Positions 54,147 to 63,851 of a stretch of DNA of 64,000 bases are shown here, piece after piece. This DNA is from Puniceicoccaceae bacterium. GTDB taxonomy: Bacteria > Verrucomicrobiota > Verrucomicrobiia > Opitutales > Coraliomargaritaceae. Where the stretch lies: assembly GCA_018402305.1 (NCBI GenBank), contig JAGYJE010000011.1, positions 37,127-101,126 on the forward strand, in the 5' to 3' direction. How positions within the stretch are numbered: the first letter of the stretch is position 1; each line of letters opens with the position of its first letter. The notes under the pieces are model-generated. The model had not been told where the DNA came from and made no database searches. It saw only the letters and a program-made list of their open reading frames with translations. The position numbers and the translations under genes were made by a program.

Positions 54147-57100
54147 TTATTCCACTTCTATGGTGATGCTGAGCTGGTAGAAGCGGGTGTCGGCCTCCGC
54201 CGGCGGATTGGTCTCCGTGTAGCTCCGGGTGAAGGTGCCGTCTCCGTTGGCCACGCTGCTCACGGTAAACGCCACCGACGCGAAGGCCGTGGTGAGGTCG
54301 CTCGTGGCGAGCAGTTGGACGCTGACCCCGTCGGGATCTGCTTGCAGATCGCTGGTCAAGGTGAGTGCCGGACCGGCTGGATCGCTGCCGTAGACGATGG
54401 TGTCGCCCCCAGCCCCATCGCCGAACCCGGCGAAGTATTCTTCGATCACCGTGAAGCCGTTGCCGTTGGTATCGGTTTCCAGGTCAGAAAGCGAGAGGCT
54501 ACGCTGCGTGAGGTAGTCGTCGAGGGGGGCGGTTGGTGGCGTGCTGCCAGAGCTTTGGACCAAGATGTTGTCAACGAACCACTGTTCGGAGCCAGTCAGT
54601 GTGCCGTCACCAGTGTAGCGGAAGGCAAGGTAGACTGTGGATTGCCCTTCAAGGATACCAGGAAGCGCGACCGGATTCGAATTCACCACGCTTGTGGGAT
54701 CACCAGCTTGAAGGTTGCTGCTGAAATCGAATGGGATTTCGGTCCAGAGGGCCGATGCCTCGGGGTCCCCATTGCCGCTATAATCGGTTGAGTAGACCAA
54801 TTCAATGCTGTCCGGATCGCCATCGTCGTAGCCGCCGACGAAATCGAAGGCAATGGTGACATCGGTAGCTGAACTGAGATTTAGCTCGGGTGATACCAGA
54901 TACTGGCGGTCGGCGCCCGCGTTGAGAGAGGCATCGATGCGGGCGCCCCTGTTGCCAGCGTTGGTAATGATTTCCCAAACGTCGGTGCCCGTGACGGTGG
55001 CGTTGAACCAGTCGTCTGCATCGCCCGCGGGATCCTCGAAGTCTTCAATGTTAACCAGACCGGCAATCGGTGTCGTTGCGCTGGTCAAGACGACGTTTGA
55101 ATAATCAGTGCCATCAAAGGTGTAGAGGGAGTAGAAGTATTCGGTTTCTGATGCCAAACCGCTGTGTAGTGTAGGCGATGCTGTGCCTAGTGAGAGGACT
55201 GTTCCGCCCGCAAAGGGCTGTCCTGCTGCGGGTGGTGTGCCGCTCGGCGTGGTGAAGCTTCCGGTTTGGTTGAAAACGACGAGCACGTCGCCGCTGCCTG
55301 CGGGCGTGAAGGCGATTTCAATCTCGCTTTCACTGATCGCTGCTGCGCTAACGGCGGTCGGACTAGGAACACTTGACTCCGGGTGAATCCCGGGAGTCAT
55401 GTCCGCAATTGTGGCTGGCTCAATCGTCCATTCGGCTGCATTCCATACATCGCTAGGCGCAACTACGTCCGCATTCCGGTATGCGCGACTATCTTCATAC
55501 TCCCAAGGTTCTCCCGAACCATCGACACCGACAACCCCATAGATATCGACTAATGTCCCGGTTGCGTTGTCCCCTCCAAAATAGAGGGAGTAGCTATCGT
55601 CGCCGTTTCCTGAGATTGAAAAGCTGGTCTGATCTGCTGGATTTCCGCCATATAGTGCGAAGCCGGTATCGCTATTGGCGACAATATAGGTTCCTCCAGC
55701 GGGAATACTGCCAGTCAAGGGTATATTTCCAATAGTTCCAGTTTGCACAACCCGCGTGAGCGTCCACGAACCAGCGGTGAGATCAACGGTGCTTGCGCTC
55801 GCATTGAAGATTTCGACATAACGACCCGAAAATTCATCCGAAGGGTCCGCTACCTCCGAGATAAGAAGGGCTGGAATAACGGTATCATCATCCTGAATGG
55901 ACACTGTAGTCGAGGAGGGATTCGCAAGACTAATAGCTCCACTAGTCGTCAAGTTCGCAAGATCGAAGACAGCAGATTCGGTCGGCTCCTCGATCGCATC
56001 ATCTGTCAGATTAACGATAACCGTTTGAGTATCTCCATCCGATGCACCAGACCCGAAAGAAACGGTTTGGGTTGTGAAGTTTCCTATATCACTTGCGTCT
56101 GCATCTGAATTTGTAGGGTTGAAGACGACGTCAACATCGACTGCGTTGCCGTCTGGGCTCGTTATGACAACTGTCAATGTAACCGTTCCTTCAGCTTCAT
56201 CGACAATCTGACTACTTTCTAGGAAACGCACACTGGGGGGCGCCGTCACAAGATCTGTGCTGCCGAGGAAAGCATCCTCGCCAAAAAGTGCGGCATCCAC
56301 AGTTGCCGTTGTTATCTCTGACCAAACGGTTGAAAAACCAGGTGAAGTTACGTTAGATCCGGTTGCAAGGTCGTAACCGAGAAACAAGCTTGTTCGCACG
56401 AAGCTGGTATTACTCCCTTCGAAGCCGGTATTTGTAAAACCGATAGCGTCGATGATATTTGCAGGACTGGGCGTCGATGTGTTATAAATCACGAGGGAAT
56501 CGTTGCCGTTGAAAGACAACGCGCCTCCCTCGTCAAAACTTTGAGTCAAAGCGGCATCAGCTGTAGCAATTGGTGCGACCGCTTCGGAATTCGCGAGCAC
56601 GACCGTTTGTCCTGCGGCTAAGGTGCCAAGTGGTGTAAGATCCAGAGGGCTGTAGTTGTCATCTGCAGGGACTGCTGTTGCTGTCTTGTAGTCTTCTGCG
56701 AGCTCATTGCCCCATCTAACTAGCGTATAGCCTGTCATGTCGACAGGGCTTCCGCTGACGTTGGTCAGCTCAAGGTATCTATCATTGCCTGCACCTTCGT
56801 AGTATTGGGTTATAGCGATTTCATTGGCAGGTGAAAGTTCATCGATATCGTTCACAATTACGGGCAGTGAGCCTACCGTGTAGCCGCTGCGATTTGCGAT
56901 GAGATCAACTGTGATATCACCATCGGTTACGTCATCAGTAAGACCGTTGACGCTAAAATCAACACTGTTGGCCCCGTTCAGGATTGTTACAATCGAAGGG
57001 AAGTTCAGCTCGCTCCCATCACCGTTGCTACTGAGAAAAAAGTCTGTGTTGCTTCCAACTGCTGTGGGCACGGAAAGAGTCACCGTCTGAGATTGACCTT

Positions 57101-58541
57101 CGTCTACCGCTGCAGGATCAGATGACAACGTGATCGTCTCTTCGGAGACTCCGTTACCACTGATAAGCGGATCACTGAGGTTCCATGTGCGTGCATCGAC
57201 TTCTACGCCTCCAGTCGTGTATTTAAAGCCCAGGCGAACCGTTGTCCCGCTGATGCTAGATAGGTCAGCAGACGCGGTGAAGGTGTCGGTAGGGCTGTTA
57301 TCTATCGATTTGTTGGTGTCAAAATCAGCATTGATATCCGTGAACGGGATCCAAGAAGTTGTCGTTGGATCACCCGTGTAGGCGGTCGTGTAGAAAAGCT
57401 CCAAGCCTACTGCGGCGGGGTCAACGAACTGACTACTGTAGTCGAATTCAAAAGTTTCTCCCTCGAAGTTGTCCAAGTTGATTTCGGGTGAAATTAACCA
57501 GTCTTCCTCCGGATTTGTTCCACCATCGAATTCATCGAACCCACTGATGTCGGAGGAATTAGGGCTAATATTCCAAGTATCTTCGCCCAATACATCGATA
57601 GCCGTCCAGGTCGAAAACGCGCCAAATTGCAGTGCGAAGGTATCGGTAGATGCGCTGACGCTGGATGTAGCCGCCGAGTATTCATTCGATCCATCCACGG
57701 AGAAAGCTTTGAAGAAGTAGGTTGTGCCGGGTATGAGCGCATCGACCGTGGCCGGGGAACTCGGGAAAATGCCTGCAACGATACCGCCACCGGGCAGGAT
57801 ATCCTCTGCAGCATAGGCTGTCGAATCAACCGGTGTTCCGAAAACATCCTCAGTGCTGTAAACGAGAAGAACGTCGTCCGAGCCAGACGGTGTAAATGAT
57901 ACTTCCAATGTGTCTTTGTTGCTAGGGAAGGCGACATTGCTTGCCGAGAGCCCGGCCGGTGGTTGTGGTCCTGTGGGTGCCACACCTGCTTCGATGACTT
58001 GACCGTTGTTGATCGCGCCGGGAGTCGCCGTGTCGTCATTTACCCAAGCGAAGTCGCTGTAAAGGGATCCGGTTCCCGTAAGTGCAATTGAGGCTCCTAC
58101 CGGTGTCGTTCCAACTTGCTCGACACCAACGTCTTCCGAGAGAGCGCCATCGGCAGGCCCGCCGACAGCTGTGAATGTTCCTTCGTATGAGATGAATTGG
58201 ATTAGGCCGTTGCCGTCTGAAAGGGAGAATCCATCGGGGGCCCCATTTTGGATGCCGGATATTTCAATTGAATAGAATGTGCCGACCCCATTAATTGTTG
58301 CTCCCTGAGTAAAGTCAGGATCCACGGTTTCATTGCCGTAGGAAGCTCCGTTATTTCCGTTATATAGGTCGAGCCGTAATTGGGAAAGTGGACCACTGTA
58401 GGACGCGGGGACAAAGATCTCGACGAATTCACCGACATCGGCCCCATCGTTATCGTAGTGAAATTCGTTGATCCAAACCTGTGAAAAGCAAGTGATTGCC
58501 CCGATGAAGAGCGGAGCTAGTAGTGTATATAGTTTTTTCAT
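54147..58541 (-). CDS. giant secreted lamin-tail/Calx-beta adhesin-like protein
   Basis: 1464-aa exported protein. Signal peptide 1-21 (MKKLYTLLAPLFIGAITCFS). Visible modules: lamin-tail domain 22-180 (VWINEFHYDNDGADVGEFVE), Fn3-like 190-300, choice-of-anchor-J-like 305-460 (EEDWLISPEINLDN), Calx-beta-like 465-565, lamin-tail 570-745 (NEIAITQYYEGAGNDRYLEL), Calx-beta 770-885 (EGTVTLTVVITSPDGNAVDV), lamin-tail 890-1050 (LLISEVADPSDEFSGRYVEI), Fn3-like 1060-1155 and a second anchor-J-like domain 1165-1330 (WFVDNILVQSSG). A TSP3-like DTNGNGFTVIEEYFAGFG sits at about 1357. The end (ADTRFYQLSITIEVE) resembles verrucomicrobial secreted-protein C-termini. AT-richer than its neighbours. Perhaps a surface or matrix protein; no catalytic motif is recognised. 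Confidence 0.85.
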   Translation of the reverse strand: MKKLYTLLAPLFIGAITCFSQVWINEFHYDNDGADVGEFVEIFVPASYSGPLSQLRLDLYNGNNGASYGNETVDPDFTQGATINGVGTFYSIEISGIQNGAPDGFSLSDGNGLIQFISYEGTFTAVGGPADGALSEDVGVEQVGTTPVGASIALTGTGSLYSDFAWVNDDTATPGAINNGQVIEAGVAPTGPQPPAGLSASNVAFPSNKDTLEVSFTPSGSDDVLLVYSTEDVFGTPVDSTAYAAEDILPGGGIVAGIFPSSPATVDALIPGTTYFFKAFSVDGSNEYSAATSSVSASTDTFALQFGAFSTWTAIDVLGEDTWNISPNSSDISGFDEFDGGTNPEEDWLISPEINLDNFEGETFEFDYSSQFVDPAAVGLELFYTTAYTGDPTTTSWIPFTDINADFDTNKSIDNSPTDTFTASADLSSISGTTVRLGFKYTTGGVEVDARTWNLSDPLISGNGVSEETITLSSDPAAVDEGQSQTVTLSVPTAVGSNTDFFLSSNGDGSELNFPSIVTILNGANSVDFSVNGLTDDVTDGDITVDLIANRSGYTVGSLPVIVNDIDELSPANEIAITQYYEGAGNDRYLELTNVSGSPVDMTGYTLVRWGNELAEDYKTATAVPADDNYSPLDLTPLGTLAAGQTVVLANSEAVAPIATADAALTQSFDEGGALSFNGNDSLVIYNTSTPSPANIIDAIGFTNTGFEGSNTSFVRTSLFLGYDLATGSNVTSPGFSTVWSEITTATVDAALFGEDAFLGSTDLVTAPPSVRFLESSQIVDEAEGTVTLTVVITSPDGNAVDVDVVFNPTNSDADASDIGNFTTQTVSFGSGASDGDTQTVIVNLTDDAIEEPTESAVFDLANLTTSGAISLANPSSTTVSIQDDDTVIPALLISEVADPSDEFSGRYVEIFNASASTVDLTAGSWTLTRVVQTGTIGNIPLTGSIPAGGTYIVANSDTGFALYGGNPADQTSFSISGNGDDSYSLYFGGDNATGTLVDIYGVVGVDGSGEPWEYEDSRAYRNADVVAPSDVWNAAEWTIEPATIADMTPGIHPESSVPSPTAVSAAAISESEIEIAFTPAGSGDVLVVFNQTGSFTTPSGTPPAAGQPFAGGTVLSLGTASPTLHSGLASETEYFYSLYTFDGTDYSNVVLTSATTPIAGLVNIEDFEDPAGDADDWFNATVTGTDVWEIITNAGNRGARIDASLNAGADRQYLVSPELNLSSATDVTIAFDFVGGYDDGDPDSIELVYSTDYSGNGDPEASALWTEIPFDFSSNLQAGDPTSVVNSNPVALPGILEGQSTVYLAFRYTGDGTLTGSEQWFVDNILVQSSGSTPPTAPLDDYLTQRSLSLSDLETDTNGNGFTVIEEYFAGFGDGAGGDTIVYGSDPAGPALTLTSDLQADPDGVSVQLLATSDLTTAFASVAFTVSSVANGDGTFTRSYTETNPPAEADTRFYQLSITIEVE

Positions 58542-58605
58542 GATTAGTAGGTTTACGAGTAAATGGTTAAGTTTCTCGGTGGTTATAGAAATAATCCTGT
58601 AACAT

Positions 58606-59325
58606 TTATTGCCCGACAAATCGCGCATTATCGCCGACGAATTCGGTGATTCGGTAGGCGCGAATGCGAAAAGAGCCTTCGCGCTGCGGCGGGAGGAGGA
58701 GTATGTGGTGGCGGTTGCCTGGATGGAATTTCCAGCGGCTTTTGAGGACTACCCGGTGACTTACCTCATTGGTGATGGCGAGACCGATAAGGACGTCTTC
58801 TTCAAGCTTTTGCTCGACGGAGATGGGTTCGTTTTCGCCCGGTTGCAGCATCATGTTTTGGTCCATAAAGCGGCAGGCGAAGGGTATCCTTGTGAAATTA
58901 AGAAAAGACACATGGTTGACTGGCAAACCGCGTGGGCTGTCATCAACCCCGAGTAGGGCAAATTCAAGGGATTCGTCTGCGGAGTTAGGGTTCTCCGCGA
59001 AGAAGATTAATGACTCACGCGTATCGACATCCAACTGGCCCACGACGCGATATTGCATTTCGTTGTCCTCGTTGAGGCCATCTTCACGGTAGAAGTTAAG
59101 CTTGGGTGGACCGCTGTAGGCGTAAGTCTCAAAAGAGCGGGCACGAGGCCGAAATTCGATTTCGACCATTTGCTGATCAGGGGCCGGGCGGTAGAGGACG
59201 CCCGTAGTATTGATATTGAGAACTGGAAAGACGCGGAACTCGGCTCGAATCAGCGAGCTTGGCTCTTGGGCGAGGGCTGAAACTGCGCTCAAAAAGAGGC
59301 TAAGAATGACAAGTGTTCGGGTCAT
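58606..59325 (-). CDS. exported hypothetical protein downstream of the pilus-like gene
   Basis: 239 aa, unnamed. Signal peptide MTRTLVILSLFLSAVSALA followed by a beta-rich body (AEFRVFPVLNINTTGVLYRP, VEIEFRPRARSFETYAYSGP, FRIRAYRITEFVGDNARFVG). Cell-envelope location is predicted. Its ATG overlaps the stop of the giant prepilin-type gene by 4 bases, so the two are made together; the lamin-tail gene starts 64 bp after it. Proteins of this kind accompany verrucomicrobial pseudopilin clusters, but the function is unknown. Confidence 0.75.
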   Translation of the reverse strand: MTRTLVILSLFLSAVSALAQEPSSLIRAEFRVFPVLNINTTGVLYRPAPDQQMVEIEFRPRARSFETYAYSGPPKLNFYREDGLNEDNEMQYRVVGQLDVDTRESLIFFAENPNSADESLEFALLGVDDSPRGLPVNHVSFLNFTRIPFACRFMDQNMMLQPGENEPISVEQKLEEDVLIGLAITNEVSHRVVLKSRWKFHPGNRHHILLLPPQREGSFRIRAYRITEFVGDNARFVGQ

Positions 59326-62300
59326 GAATCATCACCTCTCCATGTAATTTCCCTGATCACAAATCGGCGACCGAAGGTGTTGTTGTTTGAAGTCGCATTC
59401 TCCATAAGACGGGAATCGTCAACATCGACGCGGTCGGGTAAGCGCTGGACAACCGCTTCGCAAAGGATTTGGCTGGTGACGTTTCCGGTTATTGCGTCTA
59501 CCTGTTGGCCGACGCTACGAATAACAAAGGTATCGCTGCGCACGGTCAAAAAGGGCGCGATCGGCTCAAGGAGGTTGGCCTGAGAAATGTAGGCAGGGGA
59601 AAATTTGGCGATGCTACCGTTGATTTCCGAGCGGCGGATGGCACGCGCGAGAATACCGCTGTCGATGAACTCAGAGACCGAGGCGAATGGTGGGTTGGCT
59701 TCAAAATAGGTGTCCAATTCCTCAATCACAAACTCGACGAGGGAGTCGTCTTCTGCCGTGTCGGGGTTGTAGATCGAGGTATCAGTGAGGCGCCGTAGCG
59801 GGTGGCGCATGGCGAGGCGACTAGCGGTTTTCTCTCCACTCAAATCCTCGGAGTCCGGGGTTGTGAGGGCGCTTTCCTCCGAAAGACCGCCGAGGACCTC
59901 GATAGCGGAATCGGTAGAGTGACTCAGGTTGAGAAAGCCGTTTTTCAGATCGATGGCGTCAGGTCCACCGTGCTCCCAATCGTGCAGCGTCCGTCCGAGC
60001 ATGGCGGCCCAAGCTCGGGGGGAGCGGGAATTGACATTAAAACTGCCTTCGATCAGGAAATCGCCTGCTGCTTCAGCCAGACGCAGGTCGCCCCCAGTGG
60101 TTCCGGACCGAACTTCGGCAGGGACGGGGAGGGGCAAGTTGTTCGTCCATCCAAGCGAAGGAACTCCGGTGAAGAAATATTTATCAAAGGCTTCATTCAG
60201 CGATCCGCCCCAGGGCATCCCTGCTTTAAGCTGAACGAAATCGTCCGTGCCGTCACCGTCGGCATCATATTCGACGGTTTCATAGCTAAGGGGAAGATTT
60301 TGGAAGCTGCCTACGGAAAGCGGATCGCCGACCTGCTTCGGATAGAGGAATACGCGCTCGTAGTTGCCGCTGTGGGTGTCTAGATTGCTGTCGGCGAAGA
60401 CATCTTCTTCATTGTAAAAGTTATCTTTTTGAAAAACCGTGTCGAAGGGATCGGGTTGAGTTCCTGCGGCTATGATTTCTGGTGCGAGGCCGCCAACAAC
60501 AATTGCTTTCTTAACGGCAGGATTCTCGTAATCCCATACGGGCTGTCTCAAATCGAAGCCAATTCCCAAATTCAAAGCATTCTCATCGATGAAGATCAAT
60601 TCGTCATCCAGACGAAAATGAAACCCAATATTATAGTTATCTTCGGTGTAGCTTCCACTGCTTGCTCGTGAATACTCGTCGCCCCGTAAGATAAGAGGAG
60701 AGGGGTTGTCGAACGCGTAGAGATTTCTCAGCTCAAATATTGGCTTCGCCCACTCATTAGATGTGTCTTCTTCGTAGACCGGGGTGCTATTTTGGGATCT
60801 TGAATCAAAGGGGATGAGTCGAAAAGTTAGCCCGCTCGGCGGCATCCGCAGGCTGATGCGTATTGTGTCGCTGGGTGTTAGGACGGGATATTCATTTTCG
60901 TTGGGGTTTTCGTCCCAAGACCATCGGTTGAGGGTGTGAGAGGAGTCGACGATGTAGTCTGCCGGATTTTCCGGGTCTCCGCCGGGCGGTAATACGTAGC
61001 CTCCCAAATCACGAGCGAGTCCGCTAGTTTGCCCTGTGGTTGCGTGGTAAACCTCACCCGGCTGTAGAACTACGTTCTCGATCTCCATCCAGCTAGTCAT
61101 TACCGTCTCGTTGATTGTGTTTCCAGCGGCGCGATCTTGGAACAACTGTTCATCAAAGTTGAAAAGGTTGGTGTGTAGCTCCTCCTGAACGCCGCCTCCC
61201 TCGCGTCCAAGCCCTCCGCCAAGTTTTTGGATGCTGAGAATCATTCTTTCGGGCTCGCTGCCGCTGCGCCCTAGGCCACCCATTTGAGATGGTAGTAGCA
61301 TAACTACGAATGCGCGGTTCTGCCCTTCGCCCGGGAAGCGAATCGGAAAAGGATAAGGGTTCCAAAACTCAACGTCAGCATGAAAGCGAATCCGGTGCCA
61401 GTTAAACGTTGGCACCTGGTTGTGAAAAGCACCGAGGCGGAATGAGGCTTCGGTTATGATCGGCATAATGTTCCGCACAACCTGGGTCTCCCCGTCTTCC
61501 GGATCGTTGGCATTGGCGCGCAAGTCAAAAAAGTCGGATGCAGGCACCCGCACGAGATCGCCTGTTGAGGTCAGGGAGCCGCCCGAACTGTCGGCGGCGT
61601 TAGCGGTTGCGTTTTGGGGGAAGGGGGCTCCGGTGGTTGGGTCGATGTTGTAATGGAGAAGGAAATCACCCTTGAGATAATGATCCTTATTGTTTCCGGG
61701 TAGAGCAAGGAGATCATCGATTTCTTCTTGGTTGCGTCCTGTCAGGTTGGTTTTCAGGCCACCCTTAAGTGGATTTTCCAGAACCGCAGAAGCGTAGGCC
61801 GTGAAGTCATGTCGCCGATCCAGAAGTGCGGGAGCCGAATCCTCATCGCTGGGAAAAGTCAAACCAAGTTGCGCACCAGTCAGAGCACGTCCGAATGATT
61901 CCACTTGTTCAGGAGTTAACGGGGTGTCCTCTGGATCGTCCACGGAGATAAGTGTATCGAAAACGAAATCCTGAGAGGGGAAAAGGAGCAGTCGCTCTCG
62001 GACGTCTTGGGCTTCGTCCGAACCGCTCAAATAAGTCATCTTTTGGGTCCGGTCAGCTCGATTCATCCGCGCTTTAACGCTTTGCTCCTCGACCCAAAAA
62101 GCAAATTTGCCCTGTTGGGATGCTCCGCTTCCAGATATTGGCACCCACTCGGCGCGGACGGCAGCTTGATTTGTTGTTTCGGGATAAAGCGTCGCTGAAT
62201 CCCCGCCTGAGGCCCCTGTTACCGGGTCTGGATTATCGCCGGAGACCAGCCAGACAGGTGCTGTGGGGGTTCCCGACTCAGTGTTCCAGAGCCCGGTCCA

Positions 62301-62639
62301 CATTTTGGCACCGTCGAGTGTTCCTGGCTCAATCTCCCCCCGCGCGGTCACTCGTTGGTCCGGGCCGGCGTGCTTCTGCAGATCACCCAGAGCGATCATG
62401 AGACCGAGGCGGGCATTTTCGCGGGCGAGGAGGCGGTCTTTGGCGTTGGCGGCGTTGGCTATTTCGACGGAGGCCATGAGGATCAGGCTGAGGACGATGA
62501 CCAGGACAAAGCTCATCAAGCTGAGGGCAATGAGCACGGCAAAGCCCTGTTTTTTCTCGGCGGGGAGCCGGGCTGGGAGCCGTTGTGAGGGGCGCGGAAG
62601 GCGCGTTTTGGGCGTGGTCTGGCGGTAAATTGAAGGCAT
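59322..62639 (-). CDS. giant prepilin-type protein, Verru_Chthon cassette A-like
   Basis: 1105-aa protein. After a basic 45-residue lead (up to AEKKQG) comes a type IV prepilin-like helix FAVLIALSLMSFVLVIVLSL, then a conserved stretch DRLLARENARLGLMIALGDL typical of Verrucomicrobia PilX-like/Verru_Chthon A proteins. The large ectodomain is Asp/Asn-rich, with low-complexity parts and no enzymatic motif. It probably acts as a minor pilin or pseudopilin exposed at the surface. Companion cassette B, C and D genes are not seen; the two following genes are an exported protein and the lamin-tail giant. The ATG at 62639 (MPSIYRQTTPK) is preferred over an upstream ATG at 62690. Confidence 0.78.
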   Translation of the reverse strand: MPSIYRQTTPKTRLPRPSQRLPARLPAEKKQGFAVLIALSLMSFVLVIVLSLILMASVEIANAANAKDRLLARENARLGLMIALGDLQKHAGPDQRVTARGEIEPGTLDGAKMWTGLWNTESGTPTAPVWLVSGDNPDPVTGASGGDSATLYPETTNQAAVRAEWVPISGSGASQQGKFAFWVEEQSVKARMNRADRTQKMTYLSGSDEAQDVRERLLLFPSQDFVFDTLISVDDPEDTPLTPEQVESFGRALTGAQLGLTFPSDEDSAPALLDRRHDFTAYASAVLENPLKGGLKTNLTGRNQEEIDDLLALPGNNKDHYLKGDFLLHYNIDPTTGAPFPQNATANAADSSGGSLTSTGDLVRVPASDFFDLRANANDPEDGETQVVRNIMPIITEASFRLGAFHNQVPTFNWHRIRFHADVEFWNPYPFPIRFPGEGQNRAFVVMLLPSQMGGLGRSGSEPERMILSIQKLGGGLGREGGGVQEELHTNLFNFDEQLFQDRAAGNTINETVMTSWMEIENVVLQPGEVYHATTGQTSGLARDLGGYVLPPGGDPENPADYIVDSSHTLNRWSWDENPNENEYPVLTPSDTIRISLRMPPSGLTFRLIPFDSRSQNSTPVYEEDTSNEWAKPIFELRNLYAFDNPSPLILRGDEYSRASSGSYTEDNYNIGFHFRLDDELIFIDENALNLGIGFDLRQPVWDYENPAVKKAIVVGGLAPEIIAAGTQPDPFDTVFQKDNFYNEEDVFADSNLDTHSGNYERVFLYPKQVGDPLSVGSFQNLPLSYETVEYDADGDGTDDFVQLKAGMPWGGSLNEAFDKYFFTGVPSLGWTNNLPLPVPAEVRSGTTGGDLRLAEAAGDFLIEGSFNVNSRSPRAWAAMLGRTLHDWEHGGPDAIDLKNGFLNLSHSTDSAIEVLGGLSEESALTTPDSEDLSGEKTASRLAMRHPLRRLTDTSIYNPDTAEDDSLVEFVIEELDTYFEANPPFASVSEFIDSGILARAIRRSEINGSIAKFSPAYISQANLLEPIAPFLTVRSDTFVIRSVGQQVDAITGNVTSQILCEAVVQRLPDRVDVDDSRLMENATSNNNTFGRRFVIREITWRGDDS

Positions 62640-62782
62640 TGCAGAGTTGTCGGGAGCAATATATGGACCGTTATTGTTACAAAAAAACAAAAGATGGAGG
62701 GCATTTTCGGCAAACCTGGAGTTATTCTGTCACCAAAAATTAACCTGGTTGTTACTGAATGGGGACTCAGAACAGTTTTGGG

Positions 62783-62859
62783 GTAGCTGCGTGCTTTAGC
62801 CGCAGTTTTGGACCGGGCCGTTCGGGCGGGACTAACCGTGGGCTGAAGCGCCGCGCTAG
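62783..62859. repeat. second GTAGC..GCTTTAGCC inverted-repeat element
   Basis: Left arm GTAGCTGCGTGCTTTAGCC from 62783; right arm GGGCTGAAGCGCCGCGCTAG to 62859. Same family as 52799-52875. The right arm overlaps the last bases and stop codon (TAG) of the Ppx/GppA gene. The 216-bp gap between the two genes holds nothing else recognised. Confidence 0.7.
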
Positions 62860-63797
62860 GGGTGCAGCCCGAGTAACTCAGCCGCGATGCCGTAGCGGAG
62901 GTTGTAGAAGGAGTGAGTCAGTTGCTCGCGTCCGGCGCAGTCCAGGAGGGTATCGATGGTGATGAGGGCCGTTGGCAAAATATCGGCTCGCGCGGCGGGC
63001 AGGTGGGGTATGGACAGGCGCTCGTGCAGCGGCAGGGCAACCAGCTTGCGGCGCAGTGCATCCAAGTCCGCGCGGCGGATGTGCGGCGACGATGCCTCGA
63101 TACCGATACCGGCCTGTGCGGCCAGAACCGCGCGGCTCACGGTATAGGCGCCGCCCGTTGCAACAAAGGGCTGGTCGCCGGGACCAAAATCGAAGCCGCT
63201 CGCCAGAATGCTCTCCGTTACGTGGTTACGCAGAGCCGCCTCTGTTTCGGGGGAGAGCGGTGCCTCGCGGTCCGCGATGAAGCGCTCACTCAGGCGCACT
63301 GCCCCGAGCTGCAGCGAGAGTGCTTGCTGGATGCGGTTTTGCTCAAAACGAATCAGCTCCATACTGCCGCCACCGATGTCGGTTTGGATGAAACGGGCGG
63401 TGCCGTGGATCGCCGGGTCGTGACTCAAGCCCAGGCCGATGTAGTGCGCCTCCTCTGAGCCGCTGAGGATGCGGATGGGGAGGGCGTAGGCAGCATCGAC
63501 CGATTTAACGAAGTCATCGCCGTTGATGGCATCCCGCACCGCGCTGGTCGCGACGATAACCGTCTGCGCCGGTTGGTAGCTTCGCGCCATGCGAAGGAGT
63601 TCCGCGATGGTGGCAGTGCCGTCCCGGATCGCGGCATCACTCAGGCTGGGCAGCTCACAGCTGATTCCGGCGCTGATCCGTGTCTCGATGGTTTCGCTGA
63701 AAAGTGTCGTCAGGGGGCTCGCCGGGGTTTGCGCAGAGGCTACCAGTAATTTGATCGAGTTACTCCCCACATCGATGACCGCAACGGTTTGTTCCAT
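62856..63797 (-). CDS. Ppx/GppA family exopolyphosphatase
   Basis: 313-aa ASKHA-fold phosphatase that degrades polyphosphate or pppGpp. Seen: VAVIDVGSNSIKLLVAS (phosphate loop), VIVATSAVRDAINGDDFV, ILSGSEEAHYIGLGLSH, TDIGGGSMELIRFE and LSLQLGAVRLSERF. It lacks the C-terminal HD-like domain of the long GppA/Ppx forms, so it is the short type. Its last two codons sit in a dispersed repeat. Whether PPX or GPPase activity dominates cannot be told. Confidence 0.9.
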   Translation of the reverse strand: MEQTVAVIDVGSNSIKLLVASAQTPASPLTTLFSETIETRISAGISCELPSLSDAAIRDGTATIAELLRMARSYQPAQTVIVATSAVRDAINGDDFVKSVDAAYALPIRILSGSEEAHYIGLGLSHDPAIHGTARFIQTDIGGGSMELIRFEQNRIQQALSLQLGAVRLSERFIADREAPLSPETEAALRNHVTESILASGFDFGPGDQPFVATGGAYTVSRAVLAAQAGIGIEASSPHIRRADLDALRRKLVALPLHERLSIPHLPAARADILPTALITIDTLLDCAGREQLTHSFYNLRYGIAAELLGLHP

Positions 63798-63851
63798 GGT
63801 GGGATGGGATAGGGCCGAACTGGGAAGGTCAAGTGTAGGGTGGGGGGCTGA

